A program made the translations under genes and the position numbers. A DNA stretch of 9,707 nucleotides. Source: CANNDT01 sp945876205 (lineage in GTDB: Bacteria; Acidobacteriota; Vicinamibacteria; Vicinamibacterales; UBA2999). Under the pieces are notes generated by a model. It did no database searches, was not told where the DNA came from, and saw only the letters and a program-made list of their open reading frames with translations. Where the stretch lies: positions 1 to 9,707 of the forward strand of contig CANNDT010000133.1 in assembly GCA_947503365.1 (NCBI GenBank), read 5' to 3'. Shown here piece by piece: positions 1 to 7,183 of the stretch (position 1 is its first letter; the number at the start of each line of letters is the position of its first letter).

Positions 1-2
1 TT

Positions 3-794
3 ATCGGTCCCTTTCGTCAACGGCTGCGCGGGGTACATCTGGGACACCGACTGGCTCTCTTACTGGGATTGGCCGGAAGACGTGATGTGCCGCGAACGCT
101 CTACCAGACGAGCGAAAATACGAGATGGAATGCGAGACCTGCGGAGTTTTCCATTTCTTCGGATCTGGGGGTAACGGCACCGAACCACTTTCGATTCCCC
201 ACCTGGATGTCCATGTTCAACTGGTCGCATGAAGGGGGACCGGCCGCAGGTGCGAAGCGATTGGGACCCGCTGTCGAGATCGAATTACTGATGCGTCCCC
301 TTGGCGCTCAGAAGGACCGGCAAGTTCGGGCTGTGTTTATGAGCTCGCATCTTGTTGAACCGAGGAGAACGTTGCTGAGTGCGCTCAGGACCGTCATGGA
401 GGTGGATTGTTACGGCCGTGCCTTTCCACCGCAGGAGTCGCACGGTTCCAATCGTGATTTCCTGAAACGTGACGTGTGCCGAGACAAACAGTTCTGCCTC
501 TGTCCCGAGAACTCGATGAACCCCGGTTACTATACGGAAAAAATCCCTGAGGCTTTCGCATGCGGATGTATCCCCATCACCTGGTGCGACTCCAACGTAT
601 CCCACGACTTCAATCCCAATGCCATCATCAACATGGCCGAGTATGCGTCGATCGGATACGCTGCGGGGCTTCGCGAGGCGCTGCAGCCGAAAGCCCTTCA
701 GGCGATCCGTGAGCAACCGCTGCTGCTGCAGCGACCCTCGTTAGATGGCATCAAGGAGTTCTTGCGAAGGATACTGTCTGACGTCGCGAGTTAA
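3..794 (+). CDS. GT10 (fucosyltransferase-type) glycosyltransferase, 5' end outside window
   Basis: A family 10 glycosyltransferase, the group that transfers fucose from GDP-fucose in alpha-1,3/1,4 linkage. Visible marks are the ENTR segment (about nt 114-125), NHFRFPTWM, the VDCYGRAF stretch (about nt 402-425), and the donor-binding core FCLCPENSMNPGYYTEK followed by ACGCIPITW and DFNP (about nt 490-620). These match the family pattern ENS...Y.TEK...G.IPI. The frame is open from base 3, with a TTG at 69 and a GTG at 87 as the only in-window starts I considered, but the family needs more N-terminal sequence, so the gene probably begins upstream. Between bases 15 and 88, frame 1 looks more coding-like than this frame, so a frameshift is possible (see findings). 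Base composition is lower in GC than the right half of the window. Acceptor and exact sugar cannot be read from the sequence. Confidence 0.85.
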   Translation: MGPFRQRLRGVHLGHRLALLLGLAGRRDVPRTLYQTSENTRWNARPAEFSISSDLGVTAPNHFRFPTWMSMFNWSHEGGPAAGAKRLGPAVEIELLMRPLGAQKDRQVRAVFMSSHLVEPRRTLLSALRTVMEVDCYGRAFPPQESHGSNRDFLKRDVCRDKQFCLCPENSMNPGYYTEKIPEAFACGCIPITWCDSNVSHDFNPNAIINMAEYASIGYAAGLREALQPKALQAIREQPLLLQRPSLDGIKEFLRRILSDVAS

Positions 795-1033
795 CAAGCG
801 ACGCGAGACTCTCCAGGCCCGCCCACACACTCCGGGCTCCCGCCGACATCCAGCTCGATGGTCGAATAGCCCGATCGCATCAACGGCAGAGCTGAGAATC
901 GTGTCAGCCGGTGGCGAGAATGGTCGAGTGCGCAGCTGTAATCGGGGCTTATCTTCAAGGGGAGATTTGCGAAGCGCGACTCCTGACGGCTGGACCAACT
1001 ACCGTGCGGTCAGGGAAGTAGAGGCAGAACGCA
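795..1033. other. Gap without a convincing gene
   Basis: These 239 bases separate the GT10 gene from the next plus-strand gene. Open frames exist on both strands, but they are Arg/Ser/Pro-rich, overlap the flanking genes in other frames and show no recognisable motif. I see no clear promoter or terminator. A purine-rich TAGAGG at 1019-1024 lies nine bases before the ATG at 1034 and probably serves as its ribosome binding site. Confidence 0.5.
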
Positions 1034-1882
1034 ATGAATATCCACTTCTGTACATTCGGTGACGAGCCGCGATTCACCAACACGCTCGCCGCGCTTCTGG
1101 AAGAAGCGAAGACATCCGGCTACTTCGATACGGTACGCAAATTCAATCAGCACGACCTGCCGGTTGATCACAACCTACGCGCGTATCTGTCGCGGACGCG
1201 CGGCTACGGCTATTGGTCATGGAAACCGATGATCATCGCTGACATGCTGCTTCGCTGCGAACTGGGCGATGTCGTCGTCTATGCAGATGCGGGATGCGGA
1301 ATTAGTGTCACGCCAGCGGCGCGGCAGGCGTTCGGCGACTGGATGGGCGCAGTCACCACCCATCCAACCCATCGCCTGGCTTTTCAGATGTCTCACCGGG
1401 AAGACGAATACACGAAAGCCGATGTGTTCGAAGCCCTGGAGTGTACCGACGTGGAATACAAGCACAGCGGTCAACACATCGCGACCATCCAGATCCTCAC
1501 GAACACGCTGGACAACCGGAGGTTTGTGGCGCAGTGGCTACGGTGCTGTGTGATAAACAATTTCCGCCTGGTGTCAGACTACCCCTCCATGACACCCAAC
1601 CCACCGGTGTTCAAAGCGCATCGCCACGACCAGTCCATTGTGAGTCTGCTCCTAAAAAAATGGGGAGCGGCCGTACACGCGGACCATTGGATGAATCCAG
1701 ACTATCCAATTATGGCGTTGCGGCGCCGCAAGAGGATGGACCTGTTGCAGCGGGCCGCTCTGAAACTGGGGAAGGTGTTCCGCGCCGTGCGTGGCCCACG
1801 AGAGTCCGTGCTGGAAGGGCTGAGTGGTCCTATTCCCGCCGGATGCGACCAATTGATCGCATCGCTAGAAGTCAGTGAGTGA
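1034..1882 (+). CDS. Probable glycosyltransferase of unassigned family (YGYWSWKP / DAG type)
   Basis: 282 residues. I recognise the style of protein but not a named family with certainty. Similar proteins in polysaccharide loci carry a G-YGYW-WKP block (residues 57-65 here), then a GD-VVYADAG strand (78-87) in the place where GT-A enzymes hold their metal-binding DxD, and an HDQSIVSLLLKKWG block (198-211) resembling the conserved DQ-helix of GT8/GT32-like transferases. From this I infer a GT-A-fold sugar transferase acting on a cell-surface glycan. No signal peptide or membrane segment is visible, so it is likely cytosolic or peripheral. The ATG is preceded by TAGAGG at nine bases. It follows the GT10 gene on the same strand and converges on the GT4-like gene. 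Its GC content resembles the GT10 gene and is lower than the operon to the right. Confidence 0.65.
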   Translation: MNIHFCTFGDEPRFTNTLAALLEEAKTSGYFDTVRKFNQHDLPVDHNLRAYLSRTRGYGYWSWKPMIIADMLLRCELGDVVVYADAGCGISVTPAARQAFGDWMGAVTTHPTHRLAFQMSHREDEYTKADVFEALECTDVEYKHSGQHIATIQILTNTLDNRRFVAQWLRCCVINNFRLVSDYPSMTPNPPVFKAHRHDQSIVSLLLKKWGAAVHADHWMNPDYPIMALRRRKRMDLLQRAALKLGKVFRAVRGPRESVLEGLSGPIPAGCDQLIASLEVSE

Positions 1883-1931
1883 CGAGTATGTCAGTAGGAA
1901 ACAATAGCGGGGGCGAGCAACAGGAGATGCC

Positions 1932-1963
1932 AGACGGCTATTGAGTCGCGAACTGTGCCGTCT
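1932..1963. terminator. Weak inverted repeat between convergent genes
   Basis: A perfect 7-bp inverted repeat, AGACGGC at 1932-1938 and GCCGTCT at 1957-1963, encloses an 18-base loop between two convergent stop codons. It could fold in transcripts from either side. No T-run follows on either strand, so a classical intrinsic terminator is doubtful. Confidence 0.25.
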
Positions 1964-2887
1964 TCAGAGATGCGTCTTTATCGCTCTGTCGAACACATCC
2001 CAGGTGTGATACGTGCGCAGTGCAGTCAAGCTCGCCTGTTGACGGGCGGCATACTCCTCGTCGCCCATCGCCAGCATCGTGCGGACGCAACCCGCTTGCG
2101 TCTCGGTATCGGCAGGCGCGGCAAGAAAGGCATGCTCGAGCACTCGCTCGTCTAGTCCAGACTCTAGCGTCGTGAGCGCCACCAAGCCGTGATACAGAGC
2201 CTCGATGAGCGTCCCAACCTGACCTTCCAGGTGTGTAGGGAGGTAAACGTATCGGCACGAGGTCAGGAGCGAGCGAAACGCGGCAGTGTCACTCGGGATG
2301 TAGCCGTGATACTCCATCTGCCCGGAGTTCGACTCACGAAACAGCGCCTGCATCTCGGGGTCGTTCATGTACCCGACCACGTGTAACTTCGCGGACATGG
2401 TCTTCCAGACGCGCATGACTTCCCGGAACCCCTTGCGCTCGGTCGCCTCAGTCGCTACGTAAATGAACTCGTTCTTGCGTGAGGCGGGCGACGGGCGGTT
2501 CGGCGCGACGCCGACGCTGTAATTGGTAAGGTGAACCTTTCCCCGGTGCGCCTCTGGAAACCTGGATAGAGTCGTCCGGTTCCCTACGCCCAAGGCCACG
2601 TCGCACAGGTCAAACAAGTCGCCCCTGTCGAACGGTATCGAGCACCACAAGATCTTCTTCCCTATGCGGTTATTGGTGCAGAGGTGCTGGAAGTTGCCGG
2701 GTTCGCCGATGAGAACGTCTGCAGACGCTCCCGTCAGCACGTCTGTGGCATCCAGGTAGATGCATTCGCCGAGCGAACTCAGGATCTCGTAGAGCCGTTT
2801 GGCGAGTCGGCCCGCGCTGGAATGCTCGTAGTAGACGCGGCGCCCAGGCGCGAAATGCGCCCGAGAGTAGGACAGTATGCTGGTCAT
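1964..2887 (-). CDS. GT4-like (GT-B fold) glycosyltransferase
   Basis: 307 residues from the ATG at 2887. The C-terminal half reads like a GT4 donor domain: FIYVATEATERKGFREVM (141-158, first strand plus the RKG motif), LHVVGYMND (168-176), YHGYIPSD (193-200), and LEGQVGTLIEALYHGLVAL (220-238), which stands where GT4 enzymes have EGFGL-EA--G-PV. The N-terminal half is short (about 135 residues), so the protein is small for the family but not visibly truncated. The open frame extends 92 codons further upstream to 3163. That extension is Arg/Pro-rich, overlaps the IS element and lacks homology, so I start at 2887. The ribosome site is weak (AGG six bases upstream). The gene converges on the 1034-1882 gene and shares its lower GC. 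Donor and acceptor are unknown. Confidence 0.75.
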   Translation of the reverse strand: MTSILSYSRAHFAPGRRVYYEHSSAGRLAKRLYEILSSLGECIYLDATDVLTGASADVLIGEPGNFQHLCTNNRIGKKILWCSIPFDRGDLFDLCDVALGVGNRTTLSRFPEAHRGKVHLTNYSVGVAPNRPSPASRKNEFIYVATEATERKGFREVMRVWKTMSAKLHVVGYMNDPEMQALFRESNSGQMEYHGYIPSDTAAFRSLLTSCRYVYLPTHLEGQVGTLIEALYHGLVALTTLESGLDERVLEHAFLAAPADTETQAGCVRTMLAMGDEEYAARQQASLTALRTYHTWDVFDRAIKTHL

Positions 2888-2914
2888 GCGTGCCTGAACG
2901 GGGATCGCGTTGCG

Positions 2915-2920
2915 AATATA
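2915..2920 (-). promoter_or_regulatory. Possible -10 element for the GT4-like gene
   Basis: TATATT on the minus strand sits in the only AT-rich patch of the 128 bases between the IS element and the GT4-like start, about 28 bases before its ATG. No convincing -35 is seen at the usual distance, so this is a weak suggestion. Confidence 0.2.
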
Positions 2921-3015
2921 ACAGCGTCGTGGGGGGCGGCGTGCCGGTCGCGCGCAGGGAATGGTCCTGACATTCCAATCACCTGACGTCCCCCCGTCTT
3001 CAGTAGCAGTCGCGT

Positions 3016-3025
3016 TTAGAGTCCG
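3016..3025 (+). repeat. IS terminal inverted repeat, OrfB side
   Basis: TTAGAGTCCG, the exact reverse complement of 3755-3764. It contains the OrfB stop codon, as is common in compact IS3-family elements. Confidence 0.75.
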
Positions 3026-3730
3026 GGGATGACTGTACTCCGTGCTGCAGCCAGTTGCCCGCCTAGTTGCTTCTTTGGGCGTTCCTCGTTGTATTTCCGC
3101 CGCCAGGCTTCGATGACGACCTGGGCGTGGCTCAGGCTGGTGAACCAGTGCTCGTTCAGGCACTCGTCGCGGAAGCGGCCGTTGAACAATTCGATGTACG
3201 CGTTCTGGTTCGGTTTGCCCGGTTCGATAAGCCGCAGCGTCACGCCCCGTTCGTGCGCCCAGGTCGGCATGGCTCGGCTGCAGAACTCGGGGCCGTTATC
3301 TGTCCGGAGGGCGGCGGGCAGGCCGCGTTCGAGGGCGAGCTGATCCAGCGCCCGTGTCACGGGGAGCCCCCCGAGCGGCTGTCGGTCGGCGACGGGGATC
3401 TTCTTGCGCTGCCGCCGGTGGACCTGGAGGCGGGCCTCCGCATACACAACCGGTCCACGCGCTTGTGATTCACGGCCTGGCCGGCCTGGCGCACCTTCAG
3501 ATAGATCATCCCGGCCCCGTACCGCCGGTGGCGGTGCGCCAATACCGCGATCTGCGCCCGAAGCGGCCCATTGCGATCCGGGGCCGGAACGTGCCGCAAG
3601 GCGTGGCGCTCATCCGGACGACCGTTAAGACGCGCCGCTCGCTCAGCCGGCAGAGGTCCTTGATCGCCGCACCGCTCCCGCCCTCGCGCAGGAACCCGAT
3701 GGTCTGTGCTTCCGTAAACCGCTTCTTCAC
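3016..3730 (-). pseudogene. IS3-family transposase remnant (OrfA-OrfB fused, frameshifted, deleted)
   Basis: Reading from GTG 3730: an OrfA start (MKKRFTEAQTIGFLRE...IKDLCR) joins directly at about 3645-3652 to OrfB text (LSERRVLTVVRMSA), so the rest of OrfA, its leucine zipper and the OrfB start are gone. A 1-base loss near 3600 shifts the frame to MRHVPAPDRNGPLR...RYGAGMIYLK...NHKRVDRL. A second shift near 3447, apparently an extra TG, leads into YAEARLQV...KIPVADRQPL. There, at about 3365-3373, the text jumps to GGLPVTRALD, losing the segment with the first catalytic Asp (usually WSMDF). The second Asp (RTDNGPEF) and the Glu region (NAYIELFNGRFRDECLNEHW) remain. A short piece normally reading like LTPAAYA is missing before the end (QLAAARSTVIPGL). 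Comparison is with relatives from memory. No active DDE enzyme can be made. Confidence 0.85.
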
Positions 3731-3759
3731 GTCCGATCTCCTCTTCCGGATGATCGGAC
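3731..3759 (-). promoter_or_regulatory. Hairpin around the OrfA ribosome binding site
   Basis: GTCCGATC (3731-3738) and GATCGGAC (3752-3759) form a perfect 8-bp stem with a 13-base loop that carries most of a GAAGAGGA ribosome site. The stem ends directly against the GTG start of the OrfA remnant. Such structures can limit transposase translation from transcripts entering from outside. Here the element is already dead. Confidence 0.35.
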
Positions 3760-3764
3760 TCTAA
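3755..3764 (-). repeat. IS terminal inverted repeat, OrfA side
   Basis: CGGACTCTAA on the plus strand, the partner of 3016-3025. It lies 10 bp from the stop codon of the nucleotidyltransferase gene. Confidence 0.75.
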
Positions 3765-3773
3765 CCCCAGGAG

Positions 3774-4955
3774 CTACTCAAAAGCAGGGGGGACGTCGGC
3801 ACGGATCGCACTGCTTCGGTAGCGACGATACTCGCGCCAGGCCCGGCCGAGGACATCCGCGCGCTGCGCTCGTGTCACGGTGGCGCTCCACGTGTCGGGT
3901 CTGGCTACCCGCCAACCGTGGACCTGCCACAGGTAGCCAAGCCGATGGCGCCAGCGTTCGTGCAGGAGGAGCGTGAAACCGATCTGGCTCATCACGTCGA
4001 GGTCGCGCATCCCGTCAGTGGCGGTGAACGCGCGGTAGCTCGCCACCATCGTCACGCGTTCGGCGCCCCGATCGGTGGGCGCCTGTGCCAGCACGGCCGC
4101 CGGGACCGGCAATGCCAGGCCCGCGGCGAGTACCTGCAACGGAGACCAGAACCCGCGCGGCAGACGGCAGCGTGAGGCCCAGGCGACCAGACGCGTCCAG
4201 TTGAAGGTCGGGTCCGCGTGCAGCACGGTGGCGACGTCCCAGGCCGTCTTCAGGCCAAACGAATAGAAGTGCTTGGACATATGCGTCAGGGAATTAAGCA
4301 CCAGCCCCTCGGGGCCTAGCGTCATCAGCACGTCCATGTCCGGCGTCCGCCGAGCGCCGGCGAGCATCTCGCCCTCCGGTAACCCCCAGTACGCGGGCAT
4401 GATCCGCGTGTGGATCTCCACGTCGATGCCGTCGCACGTGATCGGCACGAGATGATGGAACGTGCCCGGCCCAGCGTCCGCGGCGCCGCCGAACCCCCGC
4501 CCGAGCAGATGCGAGCGAAGGCGGGCGGCGAGCGACGGGTCGACCAGTATGTCGATGTCCGCTGTTGCGCGGGACACCGCTCCGGGCGGAGCGCCCATCA
4601 GGAACGCCATGCCCTTGAGCAGCACACCGTGTCCGCCGAGCTCGTGCAGCGCATCGGCGATGCGCGACGCCACCGCGCGCTGCCGACGTTGGCGCATCAC
4701 GTCAAACACCCCGCACTGCGTCATCGCGACCCTGAAGCGGTCTGGTGCGTGGCGGGTCAGCACGGGGTCGTTCAGCTGCGCGAGCAGCGGTCGAGCCAGG
4801 CCGCTGCTGACCAGGTGGGTGGCCAGCCAGTCCCAGTCGATCCGGACGTCAGCGAGGACCCGCTCGGCCTCGGGCCTCAGGCCGCCGTCTGGCTTGGTCG
4901 CAGCGCGAAAGAACTCGCGGCAGACCGCGGTGGCCACACCCTGGTTCGCGCTCAC
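3774..4955 (-). CDS. NTP_transf_5-type nucleotidyltransferase family protein
   Basis: 393 residues from GTG 4955. It resembles the uncharacterised nucleotidyltransferase family found in exopolysaccharide and lasso-peptide loci. Marks: VLLKGMAFL (111-119), then ATADIDILVD (130-139) with the paired Asp of the polymerase-beta-type fold, and DVEIH (178-182) supplying the third acidic position. LNSLTHMSKHFYSFGLK (220-236) and a TAWDVATVL helix follow, as usual in this family. Substrate is unknown; the fold suggests NMP transfer or a related phosphoryl reaction. The GTG overlaps the TGA of the preceding GT2-TPR gene in a GTGA, implying translational coupling. The longer open frame to 5111 lies wholly over that gene and is rejected. 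It is the last gene of the operon, with the IS element just behind it. Confidence 0.8.
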   Translation of the reverse strand: MSANQGVATAVCREFFRAATKPDGGLRPEAERVLADVRIDWDWLATHLVSSGLARPLLAQLNDPVLTRHAPDRFRVAMTQCGVFDVMRQRRQRAVASRIADALHELGGHGVLLKGMAFLMGAPPGAVSRATADIDILVDPSLAARLRSHLLGRGFGGAADAGPGTFHHLVPITCDGIDVEIHTRIMPAYWGLPEGEMLAGARRTPDMDVLMTLGPEGLVLNSLTHMSKHFYSFGLKTAWDVATVLHADPTFNWTRLVAWASRCRLPRGFWSPLQVLAAGLALPVPAAVLAQAPTDRGAERVTMVASYRAFTATDGMRDLDVMSQIGFTLLLHERWRHRLGYLWQVHGWRVARPDTWSATVTRAQRADVLGRAWREYRRYRSSAIRADVPPAFE

Positions 4956-6076
4956 GACCGTTCGGCGACCTTCCCGGCTCGCGCCTCGGCGAGCCGCTGC
5001 TTCGCGACGTAGGAGGCGTTCGAGGGATCGGCCGCTGCGGCGCGCGCGTAGTAGCGGGCACTGTCGGAGTAGTGGCCCAGTCGGAAGTGGCAGAGCGCCA
5101 GCGTGTGCCACGTCGGCTCGCCGAAGATCCGGTCGTCGTACGCAATGCCGTCATCCAGACAGAAGGCGTCCGGATCAATGGCGGCCAGCGGTTCGAGCAG
5201 CGCAATCGCCTCGTTGAACCTCCCGGCGTCCGCGAGTTGCTGCCCCTGCAGCCACTGGAGCAGGAGGTCGGCAGGGAAGCGCGCGCGCGCTTCGTCCAGC
5301 AGTCCCGGCGCGACCTGCTCGCCCCCGAACAGCAGAAGCGATCCGTACGGGAGCGCGTCGAGTGCACCCTGCACGCCGCGGCCGCGAACCGTATCGATGG
5401 CGCGCTGCCACGCCTCCACCGCTGCGCGGACGTCACCAACGCCCATGAGGGCCTGTCCCAGGTGATTCCACGAGTAGACATGGCCAGGATCGCGCGCCAG
5501 TCGTGCTCGCAGCAGCGGGATGTTCCGGCGATGCTTGGCGCTCTGGTCGCCGTCGTAGCCGAAGTGGTCGAGTGCCAGCGGTGAGCGGCCGATGCCGAGC
5601 CCGTCGCTCTGTGCCACCGCATGCACGTCGTTCATCATCGTTTCGTGGATGACGTTGCGGAAGCGGATGCGTGGGTCGTTCCGAAACAGCCGGCACTCGC
5701 GATAGCGCGTCATCCCGGTGCGGCTGCGAAATGCCACGGTGGCTGCGACGAGACCTGGGTCGGCGAGTGCGACCCTCAACGCGTCCGCGTTCAGCGGCCT
5801 CGCGCACTCGTCGGCGTCGATGTAGAGAATCCAGTCGCCGCTGGCGTGAGCGAGCGCGTGGTTGCGCGCGGCCGAGAAGTCGCCCTGCCAGTCAATGGCA
5901 AACAGCCGCGCACCAAACTCCGCAGCGACCGCCGGGCTGTTGTCTGTGGAACCGGTGTCGACGACGATGATTTCGTCGGCGAAAGGACGGATCGAGGCGA
6001 GACAGCGCCGAAGATGCGCTGCCTCGTTTCGAACGATGAGGGTGGCCGATAGGCGAACCGGGCTAAAGCGAGGCAC
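4952..6076 (-). CDS. GT2 glycosyltransferase with C-terminal TPR repeats
   Basis: 374 residues. The N-terminal third is a GT2 (GT-A fold) domain: SATLIVRNEAAHLRRCLAS (10-28), DEIIVVDTGSTDNS (34-47), FSAARNHALAHASGDWILYID (67-87) with the metal-binding DADE at 87-90, and a conserved IRFRNVIHE at 137-145. From about residue 198 the protein turns into helical TPR-like repeats: YSWNHLGQALMGVGDVRAAV (201-220), LQWLQGQQLADAGRFNEAI (273-291) and HTLALCHFRLGHYSDSARYY (324-343). This matches the 'glycosyltransferase plus TPR' group that includes SunS-like S-glycosyltransferases and polysaccharide enzymes. The acceptor is unknown; given the neighbouring peptide gene, a peptide acceptor is conceivable but unproven. 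GTG 6076 lies 11 bp behind the peptide gene stop, with no clear ribosome site. Confidence 0.85.
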   Translation of the reverse strand: MPRFSPVRLSATLIVRNEAAHLRRCLASIRPFADEIIVVDTGSTDNSPAVAAEFGARLFAIDWQGDFSAARNHALAHASGDWILYIDADECARPLNADALRVALADPGLVAATVAFRSRTGMTRYRECRLFRNDPRIRFRNVIHETMMNDVHAVAQSDGLGIGRSPLALDHFGYDGDQSAKHRRNIPLLRARLARDPGHVYSWNHLGQALMGVGDVRAAVEAWQRAIDTVRGRGVQGALDALPYGSLLLFGGEQVAPGLLDEARARFPADLLLQWLQGQQLADAGRFNEAIALLEPLAAIDPDAFCLDDGIAYDDRIFGEPTWHTLALCHFRLGHYSDSARYYARAAAADPSNASYVAKQRLAEARAGKVAERS

Positions 6077-6087
6077 GTCGCGACTAG

Positions 6088-6282
6088 CTAGCCAGAGTTC
6101 GAGCCGCCCTGTGCGTGGACGGTGTAGCTCGAGACACCCTTCATCGAGAAGGAGGCTACGAGCGGCGCAATAAAGGCCGCGCCAGTGACGAGGGCGAGCA
6201 GCGACTTGCGCTTGGCTAGGTTCACGGTCGTCAGCGTCTCGTCGACGTGCTGGTCTTTCTTCTTGCTGGGTATCAAAATCAC
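6088..6282 (-). CDS. Small membrane or secreted peptide, possible kinase substrate
   Basis: Up to 64 residues; I do not recognise a named family. A charged N-terminus (KKKDQHVDE) and KRK (24-26) precede a hydrophobic stretch of about 20 residues (27-46). Then comes SMKGVSSYTVHA and a short tail QGGSNSG. VHA-Q resembles a signal peptidase I site, which would release only seven residues; alternatively the segment stays as a membrane anchor. GTG 6282 is the longest start. GGAG at 6282-6285 is better placed for TTG 6276, giving 62 residues. It lies 16 bp behind the HprK-like kinase stop and 11 bp before the GT2-TPR gene, so it is inside the operon. Its Ser-rich C-terminus recalls paeninodin-type precursors, whose C-terminal Ser is phosphorylated by an HprK-like kinase, but no lasso core or other RiPP core is recognisable. 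Confidence 0.6.
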   Translation of the reverse strand: MILIPSKKKDQHVDETLTTVNLAKRKSLLALVTGAAFIAPLVASFSMKGVSSYTVHAQGGSNSG

Positions 6283-6298
6283 TCCAGATTCTTGAACG

Positions 6299-7153
6299 TC
6301 AGGGAACTTGTGACCTCATCTTAACAGTTTGACGCATCAGGGATATCGCGGAATTCAGGTCTCCAACCTCGAGGTCGTAGACCGCCGCCCCGCAGGCCAG
6401 AGCCGAGAGGTCGCGCACCCAGCCTCCAGGCGCCCCGTCCGGGGGCGCTGACTGCTCCATCAAACGGCGCAGGATGGCGGGCGTCTCACCCCGGGTGAGA
6501 CGTGTCGTTCCGGCGTGTCGGGGGCCGAGCAGGAACACCACGTCGACGCGGCCGTATCCGATGCGCCACGGGACGCGCAGGCGATCGGGATCCAGTGCCA
6601 GCACGTGGTAGCCGCCAGGTGCGTCGCTGCCAGGCCCAGTCGTCAGGCGCGGCACCAGCGCGCCGACGCTGGGCACGAGCGAGAGCGTCAGGCGGCGCAC
6701 CCCGAAGAGGCGGGGATAGGCGACGGCTTCGCCGTCGCGCAGCACCACCAGTTCATCCCCCTCGACCGAACAGTCCTCGGTGAGGAGGCGCGTCATCAGC
6801 GTGGTCTTGCCGGCGCCGCCCCGGCCGACGACGAGGAACCGCCGACCATACCAGACACCGCACCCCGCATGCAGCTTGGTTCGATCCGCGAGCGCCGCGA
6901 CCGCCAGTTCGTGCATCCGGCGATCGACCAGGGCCACGGCGTCCTCAGCACTCTGAACCAGCGTGGACTCACCGTTATTCTCGCGCACGAGAAACCCGGC
7001 GCTGACGCTGCGCGCCTCCAGGCGGTGCCGGCAGAGCACGGGGTGCTCCTGGACCGCACTCGGGCGCCCGTCATCCAGGCGGTCGGCAATCGACTGCGTG
7101 TCGGTGGTGACGAGGAACTCGCACGCGACGAGCTGAACGGAGCGTTCGAACAT
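6299..7153 (-). CDS. HprK-related P-loop kinase
   Basis: 284 residues from ATG 7153. The core is that of HPr kinase/phosphorylase-like proteins: LHAGCGVWYGRRFLVV (94-109), Walker A GRGGAGKTT (110-118), an acidic VEGDELV (130-136) where HprK has its catalytic Asp pair, and AYPRLFGV (145-152). No classical HprK N-terminal domain is seen. This places it with the HprK-related kinases that occur beside PqqD-like and nucleotidyltransferase genes, not with carbon-catabolite HprK. The expected reaction is ATP-dependent phosphorylation, in the paeninodin case of a peptide Ser; the target here is unknown. It starts 30 bp after the PqqD stop and in the same reading frame. No strong ribosome site is seen, so it may depend on coupling. 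The peptide gene follows after 16 bp. Confidence 0.8.
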   Translation of the reverse strand: MFERSVQLVACEFLVTTDTQSIADRLDDGRPSAVQEHPVLCRHRLEARSVSAGFLVRENNGESTLVQSAEDAVALVDRRMHELAVAALADRTKLHAGCGVWYGRRFLVVGRGGAGKTTLMTRLLTEDCSVEGDELVVLRDGEAVAYPRLFGVRRLTLSLVPSVGALVPRLTTGPGSDAPGGYHVLALDPDRLRVPWRIGYGRVDVVFLLGPRHAGTTRLTRGETPAILRRLMEQSAPPDGAPGGWVRDLSALACGAAVYDLEVGDLNSAISLMRQTVKMRSQVP

Positions 7154-7183
7154 GGGCCAGGGCGACTCGACCGCGTCGAGCGG

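Larger units (their letters stand above)
3016..3764 (-). mobile_element. Decayed IS3-family insertion sequence (IS407-like)
   Basis: A 749-bp element bounded by perfect 10-bp inverted repeats, TTAGAGTCCG at 3016-3025 and its complement at 3755-3764. Inside lie remnants of OrfA and OrfB of an IS3-family transposase on the minus strand. The final codons and TAA of OrfB overlap the 3016 repeat. The intact relatives I know are about 1.2 kb; the lost length agrees with the missing protein segments. Flanking bases (GCGT before 3016, CCCC after 3764) do not match, so no target duplication survives. It sits 10 bp behind the nucleotidyltransferase stop codon and upstream of the GT4-like gene, and interrupts neither. 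It cannot move by itself but might be mobilised by a related transposase acting on its ends. Confidence 0.85.

Noticed and set aside
745..1062. Open frame of 105 codons between GT10 and the next gene
   Set aside because: It overlaps both neighbours out of frame, is Arg/Ser-rich, and has no recognisable domain.
2888..3163. N-terminal extension of the GT4-like gene to a 399-residue protein
   Set aside because: The extra 92 residues are Arg/Pro-rich, run into the IS element opposite no homology, and overlap transposase coding in another frame. The glycosyltransferase text begins at ATG 2887.
3012..3768. Target-site duplication around the IS element
   Set aside because: The flanking 3-4 bases on the two sides differ, so no duplication can be claimed.
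4410..5217. Two long plus-strand frames opposite the nucleotidyltransferase and GT2-TPR genes
   Set aside because: Both are antisense shadows with biased composition, while the minus strand carries clear catalytic motifs and a GTGA overlap.
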